Assembly: GCF_001949145.1 (NCBI RefSeq)
Contig: NW_019091365.1
Coordinates: 1,882,159-1,944,722, forward strand
Reading direction: 5' to 3'
DNA from: Acanthaster planci
Lineage: Eukaryota; Echinodermata; Asteroidea; Valvatida; Acanthasteridae
DNA length: 62,564 bases
Under the pieces are notes generated by a model. That model did not search any database and was not told the DNA's origin. It worked only from the letters and a program-made list of their open reading frames with translations. Shown in pieces: positions 22,408 through 35,000 of the stretch. Within the stretch, counting starts at the first letter, position 1, and every line of letters starts with the position of its first letter. A program made the translations under genes and the position numbers.

Positions 22408-25400
22408 TCAAAAGTTCTTTTTCTGAGAAAGGCTAGGCTGGGATGCAGGGCTTGCTAGCAATTTTGGACTTGCTGGGGACAGTTTCGTTGGCGGTGGGTT
22501 GATTTTGAGCATCCTCGGTGATGTGGACTGGGAGCTTGATGGTGCCTTGGGGCTGGGTGGTGACAAGAGGGTCGAGGGGGGTCTAGGACTGACTGGCGGG
22601 GGCACAAGACTGGACGAGGAATCTTTCCTTGCTGGGTCTAGCTGGGAAGATGGATACTTGAACACTAAGTGGTCATCGGAAGCATGGCCTGGCTGGTCGG
22701 TGCCCCTCCGTCCAGGGGAGAGAGGTGACAGTGACGAGCTGTCTGAATGATTAAATAGATGGAAAAAACACTTGTGAATTTGTGCTTGCCAGAAAACTCG
22801 ACGGTGAGTAGCTGGGAATGTTATGTGCGACTCGCCCGTTAGCAGACGGGGGAATTGAAGTCATTTCCCACAAAGGCACTTCGGTTTGTGGCTTTTTTTT
22901 TTGTTCCCAAATCGCGTTAACATACCAAAAATTCAGCTTCACCCCTCCCTCAGAGAGGCAAAATACAGGTTTCATAAAAAGTTTCAAATTTGGGTTCACC
23001 CCCCCCCATAAAAAAGGGTTCTGGACCCGCCCTTGCTCACCAAGGGACATGGTTCGCTTTCTCTGTGGCTGCAGATGAGGTAGGAAGCAGCTGATTGCTT
23101 CCGCGATTCTCGTGGCTTGGTCTGGTGTCAGTGCCTTCATCTCGTAGTAGCCTGGAAATTTAAAACAATTCATTATCAAGTGTCTTGAAATAGTTTCCTT
23201 TTGGCGACGCAGGTAGTTGCAATATCGCTCCCCTGCACGCTGGGGTTTGTTGCAGGTGTTTACTGAGGCTTTCCCATTTAATTTGCTCATCCTCTTCGAA
23301 AGATTGCCAACCGAGGATTTTTGTGCGTGTCCTGACACACACACCCATCAAGCTTGCACTAAATGGAAAATGCTCTCCAAATGATTTCAAATCGATTAAG
23401 AAATTTCCTATGGTTCGTAAACGGAGAAGGAAAGCGGTCCAGTTGCGTTAAAGTATGCCTCTTTTTTGTCAAATCAACCATCTCTAATTGCCGTAATTCT
23501 AATGTACTTTTGTGATGACGCCAGTGCACGTATTTCATCCCCTTGTTCCAAAGGCCATAAGTCGCCCGTCTTTTGAAATATTTTTACCTGGTCTCCATGT
23601 TATTGATACATACTTTGTATCCAGGGTTTGTACTGTCCTTGAAAGTTTCAAGGCCTTGAAAATCTTGGGAGTTGTCATAGATGCTTGAAAGCCTTGAGAA
23701 ATTTTGTTTAATGATTGAAAACTATTGCTTCATGCAGAGTAATGTGACCACAGGAGTTTCAAAATACGCTGCCAGCTGGCGAAACTGACTGGCTGCTTTC
23801 GCCGATTACTTGGGTGGAAAACAATCACCGTCAGCAGTGGAGCCATGTCCCCATCAAGCCAACCGTCTTACCTACATGTACATGTACTGTTAACTGGTAA
23901 AGATCAAATTGTCCAATACCAGTTGGTTTATTTACAGGTCCTAGATAAAGCATCTATGTTTGCTAGAGTTTGGTCCTCGAAAATGGTATTTTCTGGACCT
24001 TGAAAGCCATTAAATTTAGAGCTATTCCAAGTGAGCAAATTCTTTATATTATAATACTGAAAACTGGATTCGAATCTCACTCAGGTAGACATTAACAGTT
24101 GGTTTTCAAACCTAGCCAGATCTCATGGCATTTTCGTAGATGCCAGAGCTGTCCTCCCAACTCTCTAGATCCGGACATTTCGTCGTTGCTCTGTGCTATT
24201 TTCCCCCCTGTTTTGTCTTAATTTTCAGTTATCCCAGCATCCCGCACACTTTAATAATTCTGTGTTGCCTTTACGTACAGACTTATTATGAATACATGTA
24301 CATGTAGGGTTTTTTATTGAGATGTTGGCTCTTCATGCAGTGGTACAGTTCTGATAGAAACAATTCGGAGACCGTTTCCGACAAGTTCACACCTTTCAAT
24401 CTGTCCATTAATGTTACATCACCGACCCACCTTTGTCTCCCTCGGAGCTGTCTAACTTGAAGTATACCCTCGCGCCCCAGACGCCGTACTCCATCACCCT
24501 ACCCAGGGCCCATCGCTGGTAGTGCTTAGGTGGGTTTGTTGTAGCTAGGGACATTGCATGCTGGGTAACATGGAGCACAACTTGGGAGATAGGTGCAGCG
24601 ACTCCCGTCATGGGTACCACTTCCCAGCTCTCTTTGGATAATGGGGGTTAGGGGAGAGAGAAGATATTGTTGCGATTATTAAAACTGTGTTTTAAAGTGT
24701 GTGTGTGTGGGGGGGCAGTTAAGAGACATCAGGCATCAATAATAATAATAATAATAATAAGGCATCAGCCATTAAAAGGCAGATCCACTAAACCCCACCC
24801 CACTATAGGACCTGCAAAAAGTATGTGGGGGGTTGTCCTCAGTCGAAAAGGGGGGGGGGGTCACTGGCCCCCGTTTCCGCCGCCATGCAGTGCTACCAAC
24901 AAATCTGAATTCGAGTTTTCCACAAAACCTGAATTCATGAACGCGTGAACGTTTTGCGCAGAATGACAGCTCCCGGTTTGTTTTTCGTTGAAAATAAAAC
25001 CGAATCATCGCAGAGGGGAAATGTGCCTTACTGCTGGGAAAGTATTTCCCGACGCCCGTCTGCCATTTTGTCAAGTTCGACGTGTGATCATGAAACACTA
25101 AGGTGTCTGTGACCAGCAAGATAGCAAGGTAGCAAGGTGTCTGATGGCCGGCCTTTTGACTGCTTTTTCTGGGGTCGTCAAACTTCCCTCTCTCGAGACC
25201 CACGAACGTGTCCTTAGAGATGGTGTGGGCTGTCTTGAGAATCTTCTCATCTGACTGCTTGAAGACTTTAAGTTGAAAGATGCCTGTTGGAGAACGTTCA
25301 GTGAGATTGATATTGTTTGTGTGTGTGTGAGTTTGTTTCTGCATTCAATTGGGGACCCAGAACAATAGATGACATTAAGGTCCCCGATTGACAGAGGGTC

Positions 25401-27018
25401 CCCGATTGACAACTGTGTATAAAACATATGGTTGGTCTTCTAAAAAAGAGGAACAATAGGGGGTCCCCAGTTGCAGGAAAATGCACACTTGTGTGTGTGT
25501 GCTAGAAATGATAGGAGACTCTGTTGTCCTGTGCTCTTTCATTCTGTTGTTTATTTTGCTTTGCTCTGCTTGATACTTTTGTTTCTTTCTTGGGGTTTTC
25601 TGTTGCTTTTACCCTTCTTTTCTGCTGTGCTCTGATCTCCTGTATTTCATAATACTGTAGTTTTAACATAAGCTTTCTTGGCTTTGTTACCTGTTTTTAT
25701 GACCCCTTGGAACAGCACCCATCTCTGAAAAGTACAAGAATTTGAATAAATAGTAACAGCCAATGACAGTGTGCGATTAAGACAGCGTAAATGCTTTATA
25801 GTAATGATTAACAGATCATGTGACCGTCTTTGCATTGCATGCGCATGCGCATCTCTTGACATGAACTACATGAACCAGTGGTATAAATATATTCGAAGGA
25901 TTGATTATCTGATGTTATATCGCTAAAGTGTATTTTTACCACACGGAAATGAAATATAGACGCATTCATGCAATAAGTCCTTTTCGTGGTCTTGAATGAC
26001 AGGGCTACATGTGGGGACTCCCCGTTTTATATAAACGCTGCCTTCTATTTGGCTGAGCAAAATACAATGGAACCCTTTCATAACTAGAACCTTCGGACCT
26101 TATAAATTACCTTGTATAAATGATACTTGTATTATTAGTAATGGAAAACAAAGAAAAAGATTTGATACCCCACAATGTGCTGTTATAAGTATGGCCTTGT
26201 ATGAACTGTGTTTTTCTCCATGGTTGACTGATTAAGCCTCTTTTGTGAAAGTGGCATGCCCAAGGTCGTACGTATTGATCAATTACAAACTATGTAATGA
26301 ACTTTGATCCGTGCATCATCATGAAAGAGTGGTGGGAAATATTTTCACAATGCATGCGATGGCGCCTGTACGCAGTGGTGACGTGTTTACATGTACATGT
26401 GCATGTATGCACGTTTGCATGTAAAAAGGGACTGAAAAGACAACATGAAACGAAACGGGAAATTTTACAAGTAGGCTATTTCGATTGAAATGAAGGATGA
26501 TGGAGTAATTATTTCTGGCTCGAAGATGTCTTTTTTTTTTACATTTCCTTGTGCAGCACCACACCATGCTCCGCCCATGACCCCCAAACTTTGGAGATTA
26601 TTTAGAAAATTACAAGCTTTTGTGGAACATCAAATATTTCACGGCATCGACTGTATACTGCCACGCAGGTGGAGTGGATTAGTCGTCGAGTATAACGTGA
26701 CAGTGCTCATATTAACGTTTCAACTTTAAGGCTTGGTCTTTAGTACCAGCGGCAGCTTTGACTTCCTTATTTGTACCGCTGTCACGCTAAATCCTAGCAC
26801 ACTCAATTAAGTGAGTGTTCATGCCACTGATGTTCCCATACCTCCAGCAATCATTTATCTCTGGCGGCTAGAATTGCTAATGATTCCACCTTTCAACTTT
26901 CTGTATCAACAGTCATAAGACCCACCTTTCTGTTACCCTTTGCAGTGCGTAGGGTGAGAAACCCGTCCAGGATACGCGTGCACCCTCCGGCAGTCTCCTC
27001 CTTTTCTCTTGATGTCAT
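22408..27018 (-). CDS. PH + IRS-type PTB adaptor (DOK/IRS-like), paralogue 1
   Basis: Six minus-strand coding exons: 27018-26926, 25724-25691 (34-nt micro-exon), 25283-25032, 24631-24431, 23151-23041, 22742-22408; 1026 nt, 341 aa. Every junction has GT/AG and keeps frame (phases 0,1,1,1,1). The PH domain starts at LDGFLTLRTAKGNRKRWVLF (residues 17-36), continues FQLKVFKQSDEKILK and runs to YLAILLVTDTLVF. The PTB begins near KSWEVVPMTG, with LHVTQHAMSLATTNPP, the RW.L.R core strands, and the closing helix YYEMKALTPDQATRIAEAIS. A Ser/Pro-rich tail of about 110 residues (PPPVSPRPPSTLLSPPSPK) follows, with SH3-type PxxP and proline-directed phosphorylation sites but few tyrosines. DOK proteins are docking adaptors below receptor tyrosine kinases. 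The second pTyr-contacting Arg of DOK PTBs is not evident after the YFKLD strand. Next to a paralogue at 29615-32012; convergent with RPL38. Confidence 0.82.
24738..24760 (+). repeat. (AAT)n microsatellite
   Basis: About seven copies of AAT in an intron of the first PH-PTB gene. Confidence 0.9.
26065..26208. mobile_element. Tc1/pogo-like MITE, copy 2 (decayed)
   Basis: It aligns by eye with the reverse complement of the element at 8267-8449: CAATGGAACC terminus after TA, AAATTACCTTG, TTGTATTATTAG, GAAAACAAAG, GTTATAAG and a complementary right end. It lies in the first intron of the first PH-PTB gene and is more diverged than copy 1. Confidence 0.65.
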
Positions 27019-29614
27019 GCTGCTTAGAGTCTGTCTCGGCTCTCCGGAACAAAAACCCCGGACCAGATTTCTTCCCGCCTGATCGCTTTGACGTGAATGC
27101 GCAAAGGCGGCAACTTGACGTTACCAGCACATTCAGATTCACAGAAGACCTTCAGCCGTGATGGCCGTGCATGAAGTGCGCCAACATATAATTGCTGTTA
27201 TTCCGTTCGTGACCGGGGCTACCACGAAACCGTCGAATCGGTTAAAAATACAACAGTGACTCTATAAACGGTGCACTGAAATCTCGGTAACACGAAAATT
27301 TGCGTTTGTACATCTGAATGTCTTGTCGAGGCAAAAGGACGGTTAGTTAACGATGTTATGAACTTGGATGCCGGCCTTTGTCTCGCTGCAGTTGTACAGC
27401 TTTGTCCACGAGTGGTTCAAGGTGGCAAACTATGGCTGGCCGTCAATACCAAACCGAACTCAAATTACACGAACATACACTCGCAATATCTTAAAAATCA
27501 CCCGCATCTATCAAAACACGGGAAATGTAAATTGAAATTACAACGTGAAGTTGCTTTCAAACAAAAAGAAACAGTGTGCATTTTTGGGCAATACCTGTTC
27601 AAACTAAATGTGTTCTTTCGGCTTGGGCCGCTTAATACGAAATGGCAGGCAAAGAGAAGGCCTGCGTTCGAATCGCATTCTATTCTCGAGAAAGACGCCA
27701 CAGCCTGGGCTGAATTTGTGCGAGTGAGCAGGTGATTGCTTGAATTATGACTATCATTTTTTCCCGGCCTTCATGCCAGAGTGCCCAGCGCTCACCAGTG
27801 GCATGAAGCAGTGTAGACGAGTACATCACTAGTGCTCCTACACGAACTAGATGGAACTAGATGATGGTACCATTTTCGCCAGCATGTGTTGAATAACCAT
27901 ATCTACCTGCACTATTGCGTATTGTTTTGTCCCTCTTAGGGAGAAATTAGGGGCGGTTCTGTTCACTAAACATTTCATGTATTATTCGGTAACGGGGGCC
28001 GAAAAAGTGCCATGGGTCGGACGACGAGGGCGCGGGTCGAGGAGGGTGACCTCTCATCGCCACTTTTTATAAAGGGCCCATACGGTACGTTTAAAGGTTG
28101 GCAGAGCCATAAAAACAGAGTGTGGGGTCTTATTTCGTGTGGGCGATTAAAGATAAAACAAAGAAACTAAATGGCTTCTCCAACGGCGACAAAAACGTGC
28201 ATGTGGGCCTGTGACCCCCTCCCCCCCGTCGTGTACTAACCGAAATCCTGAATTCAATCCCTGCGACGGTACATGATTCTGCAAGCCCCCGAATACACTG
28301 ATGCACAATGGATACTCGGGCTGAAAAAGTTGTGCCCCAGCGCCATTTACGAACAAGAATTCGGATTCACATGTCCCATGGGCCCCGAGCTGGACCAAGA
28401 GAGGGCGCGATTTTCACTTCGCTGGTTCACGGATTACTATGAAATGGATGCGTTGCGTGCTCGTCCCTATACCGACAAAACGAACACTCCCGATCAGAAT
28501 GGCTCATTTCAACCGACTAGGGGGTGCTTCTGCTAAGGCAGATTGTACCCCTATTAAGAACAAATACATGCACCGGTGCTTAACCCGAGTTAAGGTGTTT
28601 CGATGATCCCAATTGCACCTTCGTAAAGAGGTAAAGCATCAAGTGGTCAAATAAATGAAAAGGGAATTCAAATTTATGTTCAAGTGGCCGATAATCAAAC
28701 TGAATTCCCGCCCGTATAGGCTAATTAGTATTGAAATCCATACCTTAAACTTTGTTTAAATTCTCAATTTTATACGTCTCAGATGATGTTTGGCCAAAAG
28801 TAGTGACGGAGAATGCGAACTTTCGTCTTTCGATCGCAAGGCGACACTTCACGTGACAATTTCGGGATGGTTTCACGAAAGCTAACAGGAACAACAATCT
28901 GGTGTTGAGTAAACAAGACGGACGAGACAGGTAACATTTTGTCATAGATTTGATGATAATGTTATACAGATACATGGACACAATACAATGTATAATCTTA
29001 TCTTGGTATACCCATACACACTTGTTAATGTAGCTTGCATTCTTGAAGTCCGTGGATTGTCGCTAAAATTAGGCATTCCCCCAAAGTATACTGGACATAA
29101 TTTAATGTTTATTGAAGTCTAACCGTGGTTAGCAAGTTAGCAATCACATAAAAATCCCAGACGGCAATATGCCAAGGTTACAATGGATTAGCAATTCCAT
29201 CCTATTATGACAACCTCGTTGTTCGAGTCTTCAAAGTTGCGCGAATTTAGGGTCAGTCTGTTGAAGTTCGGGGTCACAGTGGAACACTTTTATAACAAGG
29301 TCCTTGGGACATTGAAATTTTCCTTGGCATAACAGGTACCTCTTGTTATCATTAAGGGGAAAACAAAGACTGTGACCTAAATTTGTCCCTTTTATAAACA
29401 AGACTTTGCATGTATTAACAATGCTTTTCTCATCAGAGTTCAACTGTATGTGTTTCGAGGGCCTGCGGGATGTTGCACGGCAATCGCGCCGCCATCTTGA
29501 TTATTTGGCTGCGGTTGTTTTTGTTAAATCTCGTTTGGTTATCTACCGTCTATCGAAAGTGAACAGCACCTCCCCAAGAACTTCCAACAGAACTTTGTCT
29601 TTCTGAGCCAGTGA
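27019..29614. other. Intergenic region between the two PH-PTB paralogues
   Basis: It presumably holds the promoter of the downstream (left) paralogue. An 87-codon plus-strand frame at 28273-28536, with acidic and aromatic residues (for example RFSLRWFTDYYEMDALRARP), and a 125-codon frame at 27358-27735 are the most protein-like. Neither matches a family I know nor has visible splice or Kozak support, so I leave them unannotated. A GAGGGCGC word lies at 28401-28408 and MITE copy 3 at 29277-29446. Confidence 0.5.
29277..29446. mobile_element. Tc1/pogo-like MITE, copy 3 (decayed)
   Basis: Starts CAGTGGAACACTTTTATAAC and ends with GAGTTCAACTG followed by TA, matching the termini of the 8267-8449 element. 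Inner blocks such as GGGAAAACAAAG and TGTATTAACAATGC are shared with copies 1 and 2. Confidence 0.7.
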
Positions 29615-32012
29615 TCAGAGCTCTTCTCCACTGAGAGCTGGGGGAGCTATTGTTGGAAGCTTCTTCTGTAGTGTTGGTGATGGAGTGTACCTTTCTGAAG
29701 CAGAAAAAAAAAACTGAGGGTGAAACTAAAATGGAGAAGTAGGCCTAATTGATTGAATTTTTGTTCAGAACAGTGTGCCACCTGGCACGTCATTTGATTT
29801 TCGTCAGTCGTAAGAATTTCTTACCAGGAGAAGGTGCTCTATCACTCGGCAGCGGTGGGCGATCGGTACTAAGGTCCAGCGGCTGCAGACCACCTGGGGT
29901 GAGTACCCGGTCGAGAGACAGGCGGATGCGTCTTGCGTGAGACTCGGACTCCGCCTTCATTTCAAAATCTGAAGCAGAAATTTAGAGAGAAAAAAATGAA
30001 GTAAAACAATCCTACAAATTAGTTGCAAAGGTGTTTCTCTAAATTGTATGGATGGAGCCTACCTCTGACTGATGTGCTTGTAATGTGTTCCGTAATAAAA
30101 GCGCTATGTATTATGTACCCTCCTCTGCACTGGACGCAACATCCACCTTGAAGTAGAAGATCCCTTCTCTGGACCAATAGTCCGAGATTCTAGACAGCTC
30201 CCATCGCTTGCAGCACTTGGGTGGGTTCATCGTTACTAGGCTCAGTGCATGACGGGTAACGTGCAGAGTCATCTGGAACTCGGGTGCCACGAAGCCTTTC
30301 AAGGTTTTCACTACCCAACTCTCTGGAACAGCAAAAGGTGAAAACCCTTGTGTCTTATACACGGGCGGCCTCTAACATTTTTGTACGGGAGTAGGTGAAT
30401 GCAAAAATCGTCCCTAAAAAATGGGTGTCCTATATAAGTTTTCGGTGTATAGTATCACTTTTTAATGTGTACAGTTCCTTGCAAAATCAAATATTCTGTA
30501 CAGAGTTGACCACTTTTGATAAGGAGTTTGAGATTAGTGTTGTAGTTGTGAATTACTTTGCAGACCGCGATCAATAGATCATTGGTAGCTCATGAAACCC
30601 CTCCGTAAAACCGAAAGCATCGAGCCCGCTATGCTCAAAGAAACTGTTTGTGACTCATTTTCTGAATAACGGTTAACACAATACTGCTCCCCATTACTTT
30701 GGCTAATAAGGATGAAGGGTTATCATTTATTAAGTCATTTATTCATTCATTAATTCAATTATTAGTCATTTATATTTTGCGAAATCTCTATGAATATCAT
30801 AAGCTTCTTGAACTTGGGGCTCGAGGCATACCGTTGCTAAAGTATGATTTGACCACCGTGTCCCAGGACCGCAGCTCCATACCGATGCCGCCCTGCTCCC
30901 ATGGCGCGGGTTCCTGAAACACCACGGTGTCCGTGACCAGGATCACGGCCCAATAAGCCGACTTTTCTCGCTTCTTCTTTGGTTTCTGAAGAGCCCCTCG
31001 CTCGGTGCCGACTAGTGTCTCCTTTGTCAGCGTGTACGAACTCTTCAGGATTTTCTCCTTGTCGTTCTTGTAGATTTTCAGCTGAAAGAGACCTATAGTA
31101 GACCGGGGTACACTTTATCATCGGATTTATCAAGATTGCCTCTAGAATTTTGACGTCGGTGTCTTGTCACTTGCACTAAAAACTCTTATAACTCCCACTA
31201 GGTGATTAGCAGGTTTGCCTTGAATACTACACCCCAAGCTAAATCAACTTTTCACGGGAGACTGGATGAACGTTTGCTCGTATACCATGCATCAACCTAG
31301 TGACAACTTACAGAATATCTCTTGCTGCATTCGAATTTGGATGCATTCTAAAAGTTATTGGCTGTTGGAACCAATGTTATACTGTCGGCAACAGCACACC
31401 TGCCAAAGAATGGTGACTGCACCCCTCTTTACAATCTTGTTGTGAGGGAAATGCATAAACTTCGTCTAGTCCGTAAAAGCTTGGACTTGGAAGAAATGGT
31501 TATCACTGTCAACTTTGGCAAAGGCGTTGGATGCAAATAATTAGTGTGGAAATCAACTTACCCGATTGTTGATTGCCTTGGAATATCACCCATCTCTATT
31601 GACAAGGACAGCAAAATGAGTAAATGATGAGTAAAAAACTCAGGCAATGACCCAGGTAATTAAGATTCGCGATCTGTGAATTATTTACAGACCTTTATTT
31701 CTTTTATAAGTCGACTGGTGTTTCAGTCGACAAGGCACTGTGTTTCAGTCGACAGGGCACTTTGTGTTCTTCTCTCCTTCTTTTGCTTCTTGGCACAAAT
31801 GGAGAAAAAGAAACAAAGTGGGACTCGTATTTCATCAAATGTTTGCCTCCCTCTCAGATCATCTTGTCCACCCATCACTTAGTAGTGCGATCCGGAAAAA
31901 GTTCTTTTACCTTTCTTACTTTCCCGTTGTCTAGATTCAGTTGGTCGAGATAGCCTGTCCTAAGCCTCGTGCACTCATCAGAAGTGTCCAACGGGTCACC
32001 AAAAGCTGCCAT
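29615..32012 (-). CDS. PH + IRS-type PTB adaptor (DOK/IRS-like), paralogue 2
   Basis: Six minus-strand coding exons: 32012-31911, 31595-31562 (34-nt micro-exon), 31092-30832, 30322-30119, 29968-29825, 29694-29615; 825 nt, 274 aa. The exon count, the micro-exon length and all intron phases (0,1,1,1,1) equal those of the neighbour at 22408-27018. PH: LRTGYLDQLNLDNGKVRKRW with the following VIFQG strand (about residues 17-39), then LFQLKIYKNDKEKILK and YWAVILVTDTVVFQEP. PTB: ESWVVKTLKG, LHVTRHALSLVTMNPP, RWELSRISDY, FYFKVD, and closing helix FEMKAESESHARRIRLSLD. The tail is short (about 70 residues, RPPLPSDRAPSPERYTPSP), with PxxP/SP motifs and one tyrosine. Role: probably a membrane-recruited adaptor near receptor tyrosine kinases. 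The cassette best recalls DOK7/DOK-family proteins, but orthology is not settled. Start codon CAGC-ATGG has a fair context. Confidence 0.82.
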
Positions 32013-35000
32013 GCTGGTGGGAAAATATGGGAGAACGATTCAAGATGGGAGTGCCTTGACAAAAGAATTCGATAAACTTTTTAAAACTGGTGGACAGTTC
32101 GGGTTATATTGGCCTACCCCTTTTTACGGTTCGAGGACAGATTTGCATGAGAATTTCCACTTTTATGTGCTGCTTTAAATGTGCAAAGTATTTGAATGCT
32201 TCTGTAAACTGAATACTCGGAGATACGGCGTAATAAAAGCAACACTGCATTAAAGGTTGAAACATGACTCACAGTCCGTTAATGAGTTACCGAGGTTTGA
32301 AAAAGGTCCACTACAACCAGTCACCTCATTTATTACTTGTAACTAGGCAGGCATCACACCGCACGTATGCACAGCCTAATCGTCTCCAAATCAAGAAGTA
32401 GTTGTCGAATTTTATCCATTAAGTTTTGAAAGGCTGAAAGGTATAAACACGTTCACTCAACGTTCAAATCATTGGCGCGCTGCGTTTATGTAGGCCTCAT
32501 TGCGCTGAGTGGAGATGTTTCCAGTCGTTATGTAGGTGAGTGTCTAGTCATAGCATAGGTGATGACCCCTCCCTTTAAAGTGACTATATCATAAATGCCT
32601 CAATTTCTGGAACGTATATTCAGAATTCATCTGTTGTCTTCTTGTGATATCGTCTAGTATAACACCGCCTGTGTGCTGGACATTTTTGCGATAAATACAT
32701 TAACGCATTGTTGAATGGTCAAACTTATCAAATTTAGAATACGGAACAAGGTTCCCTCTGCATTACTGTCCCACTTCAAAATGGAAAATTCAATGCGAAT
32801 TTGTTGAAATTCCCCTTAAATAGCCGTACGCTTAAATTCGCCTCTTGAAACTGCACCTGCTTAATTGACGCCTCACTCAGCAAGACGAGTTCGATAGATG
32901 CACGGTTTCGCCTGGAATATCCCATCCAGTAGCCTTCTGCGGAATACGAGCTTGGTCAAGGCCTGCCAACCTTGGCATTCGATAATGTTCCTGGCTCAGT
33001 GTATGGGAAAACACTGAATGCTTCGATTGATACAGTAAAAATAGCCTTCCGTGGCATTATGTTTCCCGAATTTTATTTCAAAGTGAAATGATGAGAGAAA
33101 GTAAAAACATTTTGCGCAAAAATTGAATAAAATTTTAAGCATGCACGCAGTTTTAAGTTATTAATAATTAAAATTAAAGAAATCCACAAATACATTTTGA
33201 AATGATGCTGCTGTAGGCCCTAAAAACTCTCTAGTTACCCTTGTTTTCAATGTCTTCTCGTTCCTATCCCGGTATACATGTACTTCACGTTGAAAATAAG
33301 TAACAATTTGTTTTCTGTCGGTTGCACATTGGTAAGAACGTTTTTGTTACTTGTATGTTTGTCAGCACATTGTAACCAAAATCGCCTGTGTCGTATCATG
33401 ATAATGTTCAGGTCTCGATGTTGTGCATGGGTTGACTGGTATTTGGTTACACTGTAATGAACGGACGGAGCCTGATCTCGAGTTACTGACGAAGTTGATG
33501 CGATCAGCGGGTACGGATTTGTCATTCGATTGCATGCAGCGCGACTCACCATGCCATGTTTAAGATTAAGAGAAGGGGCCACTGACTGACAAATGCTGCT
33601 GGCCACCTAATTCCATCCCAAGATGTTTCATTGCAATCTGCTGAGTAATGATCTGTAACCTCTACAGTAAATCGAGCGTGTATTTTTTTCAATACTCAGA
33701 CCTGTAACGCACAAGTGATGCATTATTTTGACACGCACTACAATATTCTTTCAGTTTATTGAACGCAATGCGAGAAATGAATAATGCTTATAGTTTTGGT
33801 TTTCCTGAGTCAAACAAATTAAGGCTAATTCAATTTTTGTGTGATGCAGCTTTCTCCTTTAATATTGACCTTTTTATATATTTTCCCCAAATTCACTGAA
33901 AGGGATATGAAATTGCTCCTAAATTAACATCCTCGGTATCTATATAGGACAACACGGGACTCGTGTTGTCCGATGGGGCACCGAAGGTGTTAAATTTGCA
34001 CAAATTTTTCGCAGGGCAGCGTGCTCGGAAAAACTTGACTAGCACCCTGCACCATTTTCTTAACAGTTTATAATTACTACATACAGTGAATGACAACAAA
34101 ATTATGAGATAAAAGCGGTCATCCAAAAATCACTTCCATTAAAAAACCCTGTGCTGAGTCCTTACTGTGTGATTGAACACAATCATCTCATAAATTATAT
34201 TTGAAACAAAGCATACCCATTTGGTCTCGTGTATCACACGCATAATATACCATCTACAGATTATTCTCCGTGGCGTCGATGCTGTCTTTTTTCACCGTAT
34301 GGAGGGCAAAGGTGGGACCAGACTTTGACGCTACATGGCAAGGCTGCCCGCGCGCACACTGAACGCGGAAAAAGTGCTCATCTCCCCGACGAGTAATATT
34401 ATTTCGTGCATGCATAATTTCCTTGTATCCAGCTCACTGGCTTGCTTGGCTAGCTTCAGGCCTTAATTGCAAGGGCACCATGTGAAGATTTCACGGTGTG
34501 GGCATTTACATGTCACTTTATTGTAACCGTGTTTCTGCACACATTTTGTTTTCTTCGTCTGACGATCCTGATCCACTCTAGTCCGTATACCTTTCAAGTT
34601 CATCTCGGAATTATCTCGTGGCTTCAGTTTTTTCACGCAAGCGATATTTTTTTTTTCAAAATGACCATACGTGAATTATAAGCTTACCTTCTCCCCAGCG
34701 CGAAAGTCAGTGCACGGCACGGAATGCCTTCATGAGGTTCACAGATGGTTGGGTGGGACCCGGAGACGGTACATCATGCATTTAATCATCGGCCGAGATC
34801 CAACAAGTAGGTGCACTGAGGCCCGATTATTGGAGGTTCAGTGCTATACGGTTACCTCCTGCCGTGCGTGACGATGCGGTCACATCAATGCATAAACTTG
34901 TCCCAGTCCCTGAAGGTTAGTGAGTCTAATCCTGATGCTCCAGCTATTCCCAGGGGTGGGTTAATCATTGCCCCGACGTACGTGTTAACGGGACAGTTAT

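Noticed and set aside
22751-23344. 197-codon minus-strand open frame
   Set aside because: It contains one true exon of the first PH-PTB gene (23151-23041) but otherwise reads through intron; the spliced model explains it better.
27358-27735. 125-codon plus-strand open frame
   Set aside because: No recognisable domain and no splice or promoter context; it lies upstream of an opposite-strand gene.
28273-28536. 87-codon plus-strand open frame with protein-like composition
   Set aside because: Composition is suggestive, but no family, repeat or splice evidence supports it. Transcript data or conservation in a relative would be needed.
30837-31133. 98-codon minus-strand open frame
   Set aside because: It is a shadow of the PH-domain exon (31092-30832) of the second PH-PTB gene in another frame.
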